Counted from the stretch's first letter, positions 1 to 9,341 are shown. The stretch is 64,000 nt of DNA from Streptomyces sp. NBC_00285 (GCF_036174265.1 NZ_CP108055.1:496001-560000); one strand, 5' to 3'. The notes: generated by a model not told the origin, from the letters alone. A program made the numbers and translations.

Positions 1-865
1 TGGGACCCTCGAACGACAGAAGTTCCACGGCCATTGCGTCGCGACCCGTTCGACTCGTGTCGAAGATCCTTGCTCCGGGCCGCATGTGGAGGCCGTCATC
101 GCCGATTCCCTCTACGGCCAACCGCACAGAGTCGATCCAGGTCATGGCGTGATCCCAGTAGTACGCCCGGCTGCACACGTCGACTCGGCTCGGACCGTCC
201 TCGGACTCCCACACGTTGCCCTGGGTCCATGGGTCAAGGTCCCACACAATGGGGGCGCCGATGGGATGCCAAATCCAGCCGTCGTCCAGGATCCGCCTGC
301 CGTCGGGGCTTACAGACAGTGCGCCGTGGAAGTAGTCGAGGTAATGCTCCGGCGGGGCATCTTCGGCTGCGGGCTCAGGGGACGGCCGGTCAGTCAGCAG
401 CATGCCCGTTCGGGCGTCCGACACGTCCAGGCGGTTCCAGTCCGTGCGGTGGATCACGACGCAACGCCCACGGCTGTGGCCGAACTCCAGTGAGAACGGC
501 ACGGTCTCTTCGTGATAGCCCTGGTTGTCCAGGGCCAGCGTGACCTCGCCGGTCCGCAGGTCGATCACCTCACCGAACCGACCGTAGTCGTTGACCACCG
601 CGGCGAACATGCCGTCGTGGGAGGCGTGCAGCCGCCGGCGAAGCAGACGGCCGTTCCATGGCTCGTGGTCGGGTTCCGCCGGAACGGTTGTCGCCCCGGC
701 AACCTCGTGATCACCAGTTGCTGCGTCCCACCGGCTGATCGCCCCGTCCTCGTCCAGGACCAGCCACAAGGGTCGCTCGCCATGGTGCGCCGGGGCCAGA
801 TCCACGACTGCTCCCAGGCCCGGCGGCACCGCCAACTCACGGATTGCGTCGTAGCCACCGGTCAC
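1..865 (-). CDS. Conserved hypothetical protein, beta-propeller-like (C-terminus beyond left edge)
   Basis: The minus strand is open from about 994 down to base 1 with strongly G/C-biased third positions, so the gene runs off the window. The first 288 residues contain repeated short motifs typical of WD/PQQ-like propellers: WLVLDEDGAISRWDAATG near the N-terminus, then HASHDGMFAAVVNDYG, EVIDLRTGEVTLALD, ALSVSPDGRRILDDGW and a later VWDLDPW. No signal peptide is visible, so it is probably cytoplasmic. The start is uncertain: GTG at 865 has a G-rich Shine-Dalgarno-like stretch just upstream and is preferred, but ATG at 877 is in frame and the frame stays open to 994. I do not recognise a specific function. 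Similar uncharacterised proteins are, as I recall, common in Streptomyces. Confidence 0.75.
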   Translation of the reverse strand, partial: MTGGYDAIRELAVPPGLGAVVDLAPAHHGERPLWLVLDEDGAISRWDAATGDHEVAGATTVPAEPDHEPWNGRLLRRRLHASHDGMFAAVVNDYGRFGEVIDLRTGEVTLALDNQGYHEETVPFSLEFGHSRGRCVVIHRTDWNRLDVSDARTGMLLTDRPSPEPAAEDAPPEHYLDYFHGALSVSPDGRRILDDGWIWHPIGAPIVWDLDPWTQGNVWESEDGPSRVDVCSRAYYWDHAMTWIDSVRLAVEGIGDDGLHMRPGARIFDTSRTGRDAMAVELLSFEGP

Positions 866-1232
866 CGCTGCCCCCATCCCCGAAACCGAGCCGACAGCGT
901 ATCCGGGTCGCACGGTGCGGATGGCCGTGTTCAGGCCACCTGCGCCGGCCGACCGCTGCTCGATCCGCCATGGGCCGGCAACGCGGCTCCATCACGCCCA
1001 GGGCATACCGAGAAGCGTGATCCCGATCGCGCGCAGCAGATTCCAGCGAGCGGTGGAATCGCCGGCGTCCACGGGAAGTGCGAGTCCGCGCGGGGGTGCT
1101 CACGGGCTGAGGTGAAGAGACTTTGCCCAGGTCGTGGAGTTGTTTCGGGCCCGGCGGGGGGCTTTTGGAACAACTGCGGCCGGCAAAGGATCAGGTCTGT
1201 TCCCGCAGTCCCCGCCTCCAAGGAGCTCTCCA

Positions 1233-2516
1233 ATGCTGACCTGGGTTTCCAGACGCCCGCTAGGACGGGTGCCGATACGAACGCTGCTCATCGCGGTCCT
1301 GGTCGCTGCAGTGATCACCACCGTCATGGATTTCACAGCGCCCTCGCGCATGGCAGCGGCACCCCGGGTGTCGGTCTCGCAGATCTGTGACGACTCGGTC
1401 AACGCGATCGAGGCCGCCTACGGCAAGCAGGCCCGCCCCACGACGAACGGGCCGGTCGTCGTGTCCGCCGCGTCCTACACGCTGACCGGCCGGCAGGCGG
1501 AGGTCGTCACCGCGAAGAAGAAGGAGGCCACCGCCGGCTGCGCGAGCAAGCTGCACAAGGCGGCGCAGGCCGGCTGGTCCTACATCTCCGCCCGGGGGGT
1601 GGAGATCGCCGTGGACGCGGCGATCACCATCCTCGCCTCCACGCTGATCTGCTCGCTCACCGGTCCGGTCGGCTGCAAGTGGGGCGTGCGCTTCGCCTCG
1701 TTCGTCGGCGGGTTCACCGGCGCCCTGGCCTTCCAGTACCTCACCGACGGCTACCTCGACTGGAAGAGCGTCGGCGGTGCCTTCTTCGACGCGACGGCCT
1801 CCATGCTCGCCTTCTCCGGCCTCGACAAGCTGGACGAGGCCTACGTCGGCAGAGGTGTCCGGGCGACCTTCAAGAGCATCGGCCCGGCCCTGAAGTCCGT
1901 CGGCAAGCGTATCGGCAGCGTGGGCCCGACCATGGTGGGCAGCATCAACAACGCCGCGGAGTACATCCTCACGCACACCACGGCGTGGGCCTTCCCCACG
2001 GCCTACACCGGGGGCGGCTCCATCGAGCCCGCCATCGCCGAGAAGCGGGGCCAGCCGATCGCCGGCGGCGTGCAGTTCCGCATCCCCGCCCATGCTGCCG
2101 GAAGCGATGTGCACGACGACCTGTACTCCGGCAGTTACAACAGCCCGTACTACAACTGGGACGTCGCCGAGACCCCGCACACCAACAGTGACGGCGCCAT
2201 CGGCTATCTGATCGGCCAGGGCAGCAAATGCCTGACCAACACCAGCTACAACGTCGCCCTCACTCCGTGCAACTACAGCGACTCCCGCCAGTGGTGGTTC
2301 GCCGACGGCGACGAGCTCATGGCCTCCAACGGCAAGTGCCTCGACGAGGACGCCACCCACGTGCAGCGGTGGGCGGTCTCCTGCGACGGACTCACCTACG
2401 CGGCCAACCCGGAGAACAAGGACGACCAGTTCCTGATCACTCCTCCCGGCGGCACCTACATCCCCGACACCGTCGCCCACTGGAGGAGCCACATCTCCGT
2501 CTACGAGCACGCGTGA
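1233..2516 (+). CDS. Secreted protein with hydrophobic middle region and C-terminal ricin-type lectin repeat
   Basis: The 427-residue product starts at ATG 1233, preceded by AAGGAG at 1220-1225; a longer in-frame start at 1134 has no such site. The N-terminus (RRPLGRVPIRTLLIAVLVAA) looks like a signal peptide or membrane anchor. Residues about 110-185 are hydrophobic and small-residue rich (AITILASTLICSL, FASFVGGFTGALAF), resembling pore or scaffold segments. The last about 110 residues carry one to two ricin/beta-trefoil units: GSKCLTNTS, SDSRQWWF, GKCLDEDA and VQRWAVSC. Family knowledge suggests sugar binding for this lectin part; the middle domain is unknown to me. A perfect hairpin follows the stop codon, so the gene is probably monocistronic. 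It could be a secreted lectin-toxin or an enzyme with an unfamiliar catalytic domain. Confidence 0.75.
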   Translation: MLTWVSRRPLGRVPIRTLLIAVLVAAVITTVMDFTAPSRMAAAPRVSVSQICDDSVNAIEAAYGKQARPTTNGPVVVSAASYTLTGRQAEVVTAKKKEATAGCASKLHKAAQAGWSYISARGVEIAVDAAITILASTLICSLTGPVGCKWGVRFASFVGGFTGALAFQYLTDGYLDWKSVGGAFFDATASMLAFSGLDKLDEAYVGRGVRATFKSIGPALKSVGKRIGSVGPTMVGSINNAAEYILTHTTAWAFPTAYTGGGSIEPAIAEKRGQPIAGGVQFRIPAHAAGSDVHDDLYSGSYNSPYYNWDVAETPHTNSDGAIGYLIGQGSKCLTNTSYNVALTPCNYSDSRQWWFADGDELMASNGKCLDEDATHVQRWAVSCDGLTYAANPENKDDQFLITPPGGTYIPDTVAHWRSHISVYEHA

Positions 2517-2540
2517 GACGTCGGTTCCTCTGATCTGCTG

Positions 2541-2578
2541 ACGGCCGGGCCGGTGATCCATGTCACCGGCCCGGCCGT
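2541..2578 (+). terminator. Perfect 16-bp hairpin terminator
   Basis: ACGGCCGGGCCGGTGA at 2541-2556 is exactly complementary to 2563-2578 across a 6-nt loop. It lies 25 nt after the stop of the ricin-like gene, and T-rich sequence (2636-2656) lies further on, before the next gene. It probably separates the two transcripts. Confidence 0.85.
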
Positions 2579-2668
2579 TGCGTGTGCCCGGCCGGCTCAG
2601 TCATAGTGCGGGAACCGTGCGGCTTTTTGCCGCTTTCTGATGTTTCCTGTTTGTTTCGGAGAGCTGGA

Positions 2669-5600
2669 TTGGGTCGTCCTGAACGCCCGGTGGACCCTGC
2701 CGCCGGTCCGACACAGCGGTTCGCACACGAGTTGCGTGAGCTGCGGCAGAGCGCGGGCAGCCCCTCGTACCGCGTGATGGCACAGCGAACGGGCGCGTCG
2801 GTGACGACGCTGGCACGAGCGGCGGCCGGAGAACGGCTGCCGTCGTCGGCGGTGGTGCGGGCATACGCGCAGGCCTGCGATGCCGACCCGGCCGAGTGGG
2901 AACTGCGCTGGAAAACCGCGACGGAGGAGGTCGCCGCCGAGGAGACGGCCGCCCGCGACAACGCGGAGGCCGACGGCGCCGAGAAGTCGCCGTACCGGGG
3001 GCTGGCCCGCTTCGAACCGGGCGACCGGGCCCTGTTCTTCGGCCGCGGGCGCCTGGTGAGCGACCTGCTCGACCTCGTGAGCGAGCGCCGGTTCGGAGCG
3101 GTGTTCGGACCCTCCGGAAGCGGCAAGTCCTCCCTGCTGCGGGCGGGACTCGTCCCGGCCGCCCAGGAGACCGCACGGCGTACGGGCCGCCCGGTGGCGC
3201 TGCGCATCCTCACGCCCGGGGAGCGCCCGGCGGCCACGTACGGCCACCTGCTGGCACCGCGGGACGGCGACCCGGACAGCTGGGTGATCGTCGACCAGTT
3301 CGAGGAGGTCTTCACCCTCTGCCGGGACCGCGCCGAACGCAGCCGTTTCATCGACCTGCTCCTCACCGCCAGGGACCCTGCCTCCCGGCTGAGCGTGGTG
3401 ATCGCGATGCGTGCCGACTTCTACGGCCGGTGCGCCGAGGTGCCCGAACTTGCCGACGCGCTGCGGCACAGCAGCCTTTTGGTGGGGCCGATGAGCCCGT
3501 CCGAGCTACGGGAGGCAGTCACCGGGCCTGCCGCCGCGGCCGGTCTGGTCGTCGAGCGGGAGCTGACCGCCAGGATCGTGGAGGAGGTGGTCGACCAGCC
3601 CGGCGGGCTGCCCATGCTCTCCCACGCCCTGCTGGAGACCTGGCGACGACGGCGGGGCCGCATCCTGACACTCGCCGGGTACGAGGAGGTCGGCGGCGTC
3701 CACGGCGCCATCGCCGCCAGCGCGGAACGGATGTACGGCGCGCTGACACCGGCCCAGGCTCGCACCACCCGTCGGCTTCTCCTGCGATTGGTCGTCCCCG
3801 GTGAGGGCACCCCGGACACCCGGCGCTCGGCCACCCGTGCCGAGTTGGACCAGTGGTCCGACCCCGAACTTCCCACGGTCGTGGAACGGCTGGCCGCAGC
3901 ACGGCTGCTCTGCCTCGACGGCTCGGCGGTGGACCTGGCGCACGAGGCGCTGATCAGCTGCTGGCCGCGGCTGAGCGGCTGGATCGACGAGGACCGTGAA
4001 CGGCTGCGCCGCCACCGCGACCTCACGGATGCCACCCGCACCTGGCACGAACTCGGCCACGACCACGGAGCCCTCTACCGGGGAGCCCGCCTGGACCGCG
4101 CAGTCGAACTCTTCCCAGGACAGGGGCAGGCACGAGGGCAGGAACAGCCACAGCACGACGACCTCACGCCCGCCGAACGGGCGTTCCTGACGACAGCCCT
4201 GGACGTCCGGGACCAGGAACACCGGTCGGCGGCCCGCACGAGGAAACGGACCCGCCGGCTGTTCGCGGCACTCTCCGCCCTGCTGGCTGTGGCACTGGTG
4301 ACCGGCCTGGTCGCCTGGCGGCAGCACGGCACCGAGGTGCGGGACAGCGAGGACACCGCAGCCCGCCGGGTCGCCGAGACGGCCCTGACGATGCACACCA
4401 CCGACCCGCGTACCGCCATGCTGCTCAGCGTGGCCGCCTGGCGGATCGCCGCCCTCCCGGAGACCCGAGCCGCGCTACTCGGGGCCATGACGATGCCCGA
4501 GGACGATGTCTACACCGATCCCGGGCCGGGTGCCGACGCACGCTTCCTCACCGACTCCGGCCGTGTCCTGCTCAGCGCCACCGGCCGTACGTGGCACACC
4601 TGGGACACGGTCACGCACCGGAAGATCGACTCCGGGCGGTTGCCGTCGAGTCCGGCCCTGGCGAGCAGCCCGGACGGCCGCGTCCTCGCCCTCGACCTGC
4701 CGGACGGCGCCGGCTGGCGGCTGTGGGACCTGCCGGCGGGCCACTGGACCGGAGGACCACATCCCGTGCCGGACCGGTACCTGCCCTCCTTCGCGAGCGA
4801 CCCGCACACCTACCTCGCGAGTGAAATCGACGAACCGCGGCTCGACCTGCGCTCGGTGACAGACGGCCATGTCCTCCTCCACGCGCAGACCCCCAGCGAC
4901 GCCGGCATCGCCGAAACCCCCGACGGCCGACTGGTCGCCGTCTGCCCCGTCAGCGGCCCGCTCCAAATCCTGGACACAGGCCGCCGAAGCGACCTCACGG
5001 GCGGCTGGACGGGCGCCGGTGAGAACCACTGCGGCGACGCCAACTCACTCCTTGCGTTCGACTCGGCAGGCGACCGGCTCGCAGTGGTCTCCCGTACCGG
5101 CATACGGGTCTGGGACACCGCCTCCGGACGGCTCATCGCCGACATCTCCTCCGCCGACGCCTCCTCCGCCTCCTTCAGCCAGGACGGAAAGTTCCTGGCC
5201 ACCACGGACTCCAGCCGGCTGGCGGTGTGGCGGCTGTCCGCACCGGACTCGCCCGTCTTCCGTCACGACCTCAACGGCCGCCAGCCATCCAGCGCCCTCG
5301 CCTGGGACCCCGCCAAGCCGGTCCTGCGCTACCTCGAAGCAGGCTCGGTGCACGCCCTGGACCTGGGGGCGGCCGTCACCCCCGCCTGGCACGGCAACCC
5401 CCTGAACAACGCGCTGCTGAGCCCGGACGGCCATACCCTCGCCACCGCCGAACAGTCCGACGGGGGCTATGTCTTCCGGCTGCGGACGACCAGCGACGGA
5501 CGTCTGCTCCGCACCCTCCCGACCGTGCCGCTCCCCACCCCCGCCGACAGCAGCGGCCCGATCATCACGGACTACGCCCAGACCCTGATGGCCTTCGCCC

Positions 5601-6616
5601 CGGACGGCACCACCTTCGCCTACGGGATCTCCGCACCGGGACGCGTGACGACCCGCCAGCTCGTCCGAATCCGGGACCTGTCCGGCGACCGCACACGGAC
5701 CACGCTGGACCTCGCCGCATCCGCCCCCGACACAGCGGTGGACGCGATGGCCCTGGGCCCAGGAGCACGCACCCTGGTAGCCGTCCGACCCCAGACCACC
5801 GACGAGAACGCCGAAGTCTGGAACACCGAACGACACCGCCGGACGTCAGTACTGCACGACCTGCACAACACCACACTGGCTCTGCGCCCCGACGGCCGCC
5901 TGCTCGTCGTCGGCAACAACGTCACCGCCCTGCCCACCGGCCCGAGCAGAGAGCAAGCGCTGAGCCGGGGCGACGAAGTGGAGGCGCTGGCCTTCACCAC
6001 GGACGGCTCCCGGGCCGCGGCCGGTGACGCCTCCGGCCGCGTCACCCTCTGGGACGCCGGTCTCAGCCATCGGCTCGCCGTCCTGCCGAACACCTTCCCC
6101 GCCCCCCTGGCGGGCGGCACCCCGGAGACCGTCAGCGCCCTGGCCTTCAGCCCCGACGGCAACACCCTCGCGGTGGCCGGCGACCTTGGCTCGCTCCAAC
6201 TCTGGGACACCGCGAGCCACCAGGCCCTCAGCACCGTCACCACCCCCGGCGAGGGCATCACCGCCCTCGCCTTCAACCCCGACGGCAGCGCCCTGTACAG
6301 CGCCGGCACTCACGTACCCCTGCGGACGTACCCCGTCACCCCGTCCTACGCGGTCGCGCAAATCTGCGCGCGCACCGCAGGCAGCCTCTCCCCCACCCAA
6401 TGGCACACCCTCATCCCCGATGCCGGCTACCGCAGCGTGTGCCCGAGGGACAACGCACCGGACGAGGGCCACTCCCCGGGCCGAACCCAGGCCGCCCACG
6501 CGGGTGGGGCGTCGTCGCCAAGACGGGCGTCCGCCGGTGCGTATCCGGGTGGCGCACGGCTCGACGTTGCGGCCTTGCGGACCATGAGCGGCAAGCTCAG
6601 GAGATTGCGATCCTGA
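2669..6616 (+). CDS. XRE-HTH / nSTAND1 NTPase / transmembrane / WD40-repeat protein (paralog 1)
   Basis: The 1315-residue product begins at TTG 2669, preceded by GGAGAG; this aligns with the start of its paralog at 45997 (both begin M-G-R-x-E-x-P-V-D-P). Domains: an XRE-like helix-turn-helix (about 19-75), then a YRGLARFEPGD linker, then an nSTAND1 P-loop NTPase with Walker A GPSGSGKSS (147-155) and Walker B VIVDQFEEVF (206-215). A winged-helix-like region follows. A DPRTAMLLSVAAWRIA motif lies just after a single transmembrane helix (531-550). The remainder, to about 1265, is WD40-like with repeated FSPDG and LWD motifs. Family knowledge: STAND proteins are ATP-driven sensor switches and the propeller binds the cue. 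If the N-terminus is cytoplasmic, the propeller faces outside (inference). Compared with its paralog it has about 45 extra low-complexity residues at the C-terminus, which overlap the convergent gene. Confidence 0.9.
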   Translation: MGRPERPVDPAAGPTQRFAHELRELRQSAGSPSYRVMAQRTGASVTTLARAAAGERLPSSAVVRAYAQACDADPAEWELRWKTATEEVAAEETAARDNAEADGAEKSPYRGLARFEPGDRALFFGRGRLVSDLLDLVSERRFGAVFGPSGSGKSSLLRAGLVPAAQETARRTGRPVALRILTPGERPAATYGHLLAPRDGDPDSWVIVDQFEEVFTLCRDRAERSRFIDLLLTARDPASRLSVVIAMRADFYGRCAEVPELADALRHSSLLVGPMSPSELREAVTGPAAAAGLVVERELTARIVEEVVDQPGGLPMLSHALLETWRRRRGRILTLAGYEEVGGVHGAIAASAERMYGALTPAQARTTRRLLLRLVVPGEGTPDTRRSATRAELDQWSDPELPTVVERLAAARLLCLDGSAVDLAHEALISCWPRLSGWIDEDRERLRRHRDLTDATRTWHELGHDHGALYRGARLDRAVELFPGQGQARGQEQPQHDDLTPAERAFLTTALDVRDQEHRSAARTRKRTRRLFAALSALLAVALVTGLVAWRQHGTEVRDSEDTAARRVAETALTMHTTDPRTAMLLSVAAWRIAALPETRAALLGAMTMPEDDVYTDPGPGADARFLTDSGRVLLSATGRTWHTWDTVTHRKIDSGRLPSSPALASSPDGRVLALDLPDGAGWRLWDLPAGHWTGGPHPVPDRYLPSFASDPHTYLASEIDEPRLDLRSVTDGHVLLHAQTPSDAGIAETPDGRLVAVCPVSGPLQILDTGRRSDLTGGWTGAGENHCGDANSLLAFDSAGDRLAVVSRTGIRVWDTASGRLIADISSADASSASFSQDGKFLATTDSSRLAVWRLSAPDSPVFRHDLNGRQPSSALAWDPAKPVLRYLEAGSVHALDLGAAVTPAWHGNPLNNALLSPDGHTLATAEQSDGGYVFRLRTTSDGRLLRTLPTVPLPTPADSSGPIITDYAQTLMAFAPDGTTFAYGISAPGRVTTRQLVRIRDLSGDRTRTTLDLAASAPDTAVDAMALGPGARTLVAVRPQTTDENAEVWNTERHRRTSVLHDLHNTTLALRPDGRLLVVGNNVTALPTGPSREQALSRGDEVEALAFTTDGSRAAAGDASGRVTLWDAGLSHRLAVLPNTFPAPLAGGTPETVSALAFSPDGNTLAVAGDLGSLQLWDTASHQALSTVTTPGEGITALAFNPDGSALYSAGTHVPLRTYPVTPSYAVAQICARTAGSLSPTQWHTLIPDAGYRSVCPRDNAPDEGHSPGRTQAAHAGGASSPRRASAGAYPGGARLDVAALRTMSGKLRRLRS

Positions 6617-7436
6617 CCACCTGCGCCACGTGGTCCGAGAGAAAGGTCGAGCCCGCCGCCGGCACCGCAACCGGCTCCGTGAAGAGCCGGTCGATTCCGA
6701 TGACCGGACAGCGACCGGGGTCACCGTGGACGAGCAGATAGTCGACCCGGTAGGCCGTCGCACCGGCAGGCAGCAGCTCGGCGTGGAAGGTCGGCAGGTC
6801 CGCCGCGGCGAAGGGGTCCCGCCACATGTCGGCGTCCATCATCGCCTCGTACAGGGCGGACCCGCTCGGCAGATTGAAGTCACCGCCGGCGATCACCAGC
6901 TCCGTGTCATCACCTCGCGCTTCGTCCAGTACCTGTCGCACCCTCCTCAACTGCCCCGCCTGCAGGGCCTCGTGCCGGTTGCCCGTCGACCAGTCCCCGT
7001 CCCGGTTCGCGGTCAGATGCACATTGCCCACCACCGTCCGGTGGCCGGACACTCCAAAGGTCAGTACCCCCTGGAGACGGCTGCTGAGCGCCAGCGCGCT
7101 GCGAAACAACCAGCTTCCCGTCGACGGTCGGGTACCACGGAACGAGTGGTACCGGGCCGCCGTCAGGGGCGTCCTGGAAAAGGAGGCCAGCCCTCCGGCC
7201 GGCTGACCGAGCATTCCCGTGCCGCGGGCGACGAACGGGAAGGACGGCAGGTGCCGACCCAGGAGCCTCAACAGCCCTGGTGTCCACACCTCCTGGAAAT
7301 TCACGACGTCCACGTCCGCCTGCTCCAGGCGGCGACAGAACTCGACCGCCCGCTGCCTCACCGGCGGAAGCGGATTGGACAGTCCGCAACAGACGTTCAA
7401 GGAAGCCACGCCGATACTCCTGACGCCGGCCTTCAT
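6597..7436 (-). CDS. Endonuclease/exonuclease/phosphatase (EEP) family protein
   Basis: The 279-residue product has the four hallmark blocks of the EEP (DNase I-like) fold: SLNVCCG near the N-terminus, VVNFQEVW (metal-binding Glu), GNVHLTAN, GGDFNLP, and a C-terminal LSDHVAQVV with the catalytic Asp-His. Such proteins hydrolyse phosphodiester or phosphomonoester bonds in nucleic acids, lipids or inositol phosphates; the substrate cannot be read from the sequence. No clear signal peptide is seen. ATG 7436 is chosen (TTG 7439 is adjacent), and the start overlaps the stop of a small upstream reading frame as TGATG, suggesting translational coupling. Its 3' end overlaps the convergent nSTAND1 gene by 20 bp. 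Confidence 0.85.
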   Translation of the reverse strand: MKAGVRSIGVASLNVCCGLSNPLPPVRQRAVEFCRRLEQADVDVVNFQEVWTPGLLRLLGRHLPSFPFVARGTGMLGQPAGGLASFSRTPLTAARYHSFRGTRPSTGSWLFRSALALSSRLQGVLTFGVSGHRTVVGNVHLTANRDGDWSTGNRHEALQAGQLRRVRQVLDEARGDDTELVIAGGDFNLPSGSALYEAMMDADMWRDPFAAADLPTFHAELLPAGATAYRVDYLLVHGDPGRCPVIGIDRLFTEPVAVPAAGSTFLSDHVAQVVRIAIS

Positions 7437-7573
7437 CAACTGTCCCCCCGCACCAGCAGCGGTTCGCCGTGGATCCGGCGACTGCGCAGCACCCGCACCA
7501 AAGAGCCCTCCCCGTGGTATGCCCCCAGACTGCCGAAGACGCCGTATCCGCAGAACGCCGGGCCGGCCTCCAA
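7436..7573 (-). CDS. Possible small coupled reading frame (about 45 residues)
   Basis: This short frame lies directly upstream of the EEP gene and ends in a TGATG overlap with its start. A TTG at 7573 is the only plausible start, with AAGGAGG at 7587-7593 about 13 nt upstream, rather far away. The peptide includes FCGYGVFGSLGAYHGEGSL and LRSRRIHGEPLLVRGDS, and its third positions are G/C-biased, which suggests real coding. It could be a leader or coupling peptide, or the degenerate end of a longer gene. I recognise no family. Confidence 0.35.
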   Translation of the reverse strand: MEAGPAFCGYGVFGSLGAYHGEGSLVRVLRSRRIHGEPLLVRGDS

Positions 7574-7969
7574 TTCACCTTGATGTCCTCCTTCTCCCTC
7601 GCGCCGCACGCTCCGCCGTGGGGGTCGGCCCGGAATTGAGGGCAGCACCCAGGACCAGGCTGCCGCAATCCCTGGATCGCCGGCATCAGGGAAACCACGC
7701 AAAGGCACACCTGGCCGACGGGGCCCCGACCCAGGGGGAGTTGACGCGAACGTGTTCTCGCATCGGGGAGCTGTCAGGACGTCACACGGGAGCAGGCCCC
7801 AGTGCCGTCGAAGCGGCGGAGAGCCTCGCGCAGGGCGGTGCCGTCCTTTGCGAGTTCGGCGTTCCGCACAAGGCCGGGCGGACGCGTCGCGGGCTTACAA
7901 CTCCTGGCGGTCGGACGGGTTCACCGCTCTCGGTGATGCCGTTCGGCTGCATGGCCCGGTTCTTGCTTC
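7574..7969. other. Gap with no gene I can support
   Basis: Reading frames here are short or are continuations of frames antisense to genes. A minus-strand stretch near 7760-7900 (…RNAELAKDGTALREALRR…, ending at a stop) has coding character but no start or recognisable relative; it may be a gene fragment. Confidence 0.3.
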
Positions 7970-8410
7970 TCAGCCCAGTTGCTCGGCCAGTCCGACGATG
8001 ATGCCTTCCGGGCCGCGGACGTAGCAGAGCAGATAGCTGTCCTCGAACCGGGCGATCTCACCGACGAGTTCGGCACCGTGAGGGCGCAGGCGGGCAACGG
8101 TGTCCTCGATGTCGTCGACGGCGAACATGACGCGGTGCGTGCCCACAATGTTGTGCGGCTTGTTGCGCGGCCCGGCACTGATCACCGCGGGACTGCGGTA
8201 CTTCGCCAGCTCGAGGCGGCTGTGACCGTCCGGGGTCCGGACCATCGCGATGTCGCAGCGGACGCCGTCGAGGCCGGTGCACTGGTCGGCGACGAGGCCC
8301 TCGACCTGGGCCCTGCCTTCCAGCTCCATACCGAGTTCCACGAAGAACCCGATGGCGGCATCCAGGTCCTCGACGACGATGCCGACATTGTCCATCCGCT
8401 GAATCGCCAT
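7970..8410 (-). CDS. VOC-family (glyoxalase/bleomycin-resistance fold) protein
   Basis: The 146-residue product starts at ATG 8410, preceded by AAGGAG. It has the paired beta-alpha-beta-beta-beta halves of the vicinal oxygen chelate fold: MDNVGIVVEDLDAAIGFF at the N-terminus and GTHRVMFAVDDIEDTVARL in the second half, then YLLCYVRGPEGIIVGLAEQ at the end. Candidate metal ligands include Glu and His in the central SRLELAKY and GTHRV segments. Family members are dioxygenases, glyoxalases or drug-sequestering proteins; which applies here cannot be told. It is a single gene with no obvious operon partner. Confidence 0.85.
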   Translation of the reverse strand: MAIQRMDNVGIVVEDLDAAIGFFVELGMELEGRAQVEGLVADQCTGLDGVRCDIAMVRTPDGHSRLELAKYRSPAVISAGPRNKPHNIVGTHRVMFAVDDIEDTVARLRPHGAELVGEIARFEDSYLLCYVRGPEGIIVGLAEQLG

Positions 8411-8936
8411 GCTGGCTTCTCCTTCTTCCTCGTGCGGCCGGTGGTGGCCGCTGATGTCCCTGGGACGGAGCCGGTGACACGTTCTCGACATCCGCGGACC
8501 GTTGAACTCAAAGAACGGCTCGCGCCTCGCCGTAGCCACAGCGGACCCGCACGGTACGCGCCGGCACCGACGGTGAGTGCGGCACATACGACCGCTCCCG
8601 CCAAGACGATCAGCCGCAGTGTGCCGTACCCGCTTTCCATGTTTCCTCGACGATGCACAGCGTGCGCGCTTGATCATCGCGCCTCCCCCGTTGCTTCACG
8701 GTGCCGGGCCACTCTCGGCGGGTGCTGTTCCCCGTGCCGCGCTCACTTTCGCCGCACCCGTCCGCCCTCAGCGATCCGCCGTCTGGTCCTCCTCGCCCCC
8801 GCACCAGTCGTCGCCTGGCCCCTCGGCGCCACGGCACGACCACCGCTCACGTGGACGAGTTGCTCCGACGTGCCTGGGTGAGTGATGAGAGATCTGCGCA
8901 GGCATCATGGAGGCCGACCTTGAAGGAGCGACTCTC
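8411..8936. other. Intergenic region, no supported gene
   Basis: This divergent gap holds the promoters of the VOC gene (minus) and the Imm32-like gene (plus). A minus frame starting at 8640 begins MESGYGTLRLIVLAGAVVCA, which could be a membrane segment, but it runs without a stop into the VOC gene in another frame and I do not call it. Confidence 0.3.
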
Positions 8937-9341
8937 GTGAGACTCGTGTCCGACCCCGTTTACGGCGAGGTGGATCTCACCGCGACGGCGACAGAACTGG
9001 CTTGCTTGGCAAGGGCGGTAGCCGAGGGTGACGGCTTCATCAGCGCCGCGTCCGCGTCTCCCCCTGACGGCAGCACCCTGGCGGGGATCGAAGTCAGGAA
9101 TGCGCTCGACTCCGGTGTCCGTATCGGACTTGACGCCCGGCGGCAGATCCTTGTGATCAGCGGCGATCTCCATGCCAGGGCTGTCCTGGCCGAAAATCTG
9201 CATGCTTTGGTCACCGCCGAGGACGGCGGTCACCTCCACATCGACTACTTTCCCGAGCATCCCTACTTGGTGCCAGGATCATTGCCCTTGGTGGTCAACA
9301 GCCCGCACGGAGGTATGCCGACCCGGGCTCAGATGCCGTAA
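8937..9341 (+). CDS. Small Imm32-like protein (putative immunity protein)
   Basis: The 134-residue product is called from GTG 8937, which has GAAGGAG nine bases upstream; ATG 8907 is in frame but lacks a site. It is soluble with no signal peptide. The C-terminal block, including LVISGDLHARAVLAENLHAL and then HLHIDYFPEHPYLVPGSLPL, resembles the conserved end of Imm32-type immunity proteins as I remember that family; this is a resemblance from memory and not a search result. Immunity proteins of this type neutralise toxins of polymorphic toxin systems, but no toxin gene is adjacent. A bidirectional hairpin follows the gene. Confidence 0.6.
   Translation: MRLVSDPVYGEVDLTATATELACLARAVAEGDGFISAASASPPDGSTLAGIEVRNALDSGVRIGLDARRQILVISGDLHARAVLAENLHALVTAEDGGHLHIDYFPEHPYLVPGSLPLVVNSPHGGMPTRAQMP

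Noticed and set aside
8620..8660. Possible small membrane protein starting MESGYGTLRLIVLAGAVV
   Set aside because: The frame continues without a stop into the VOC gene in another frame, and lacks a clear ribosome binding site.
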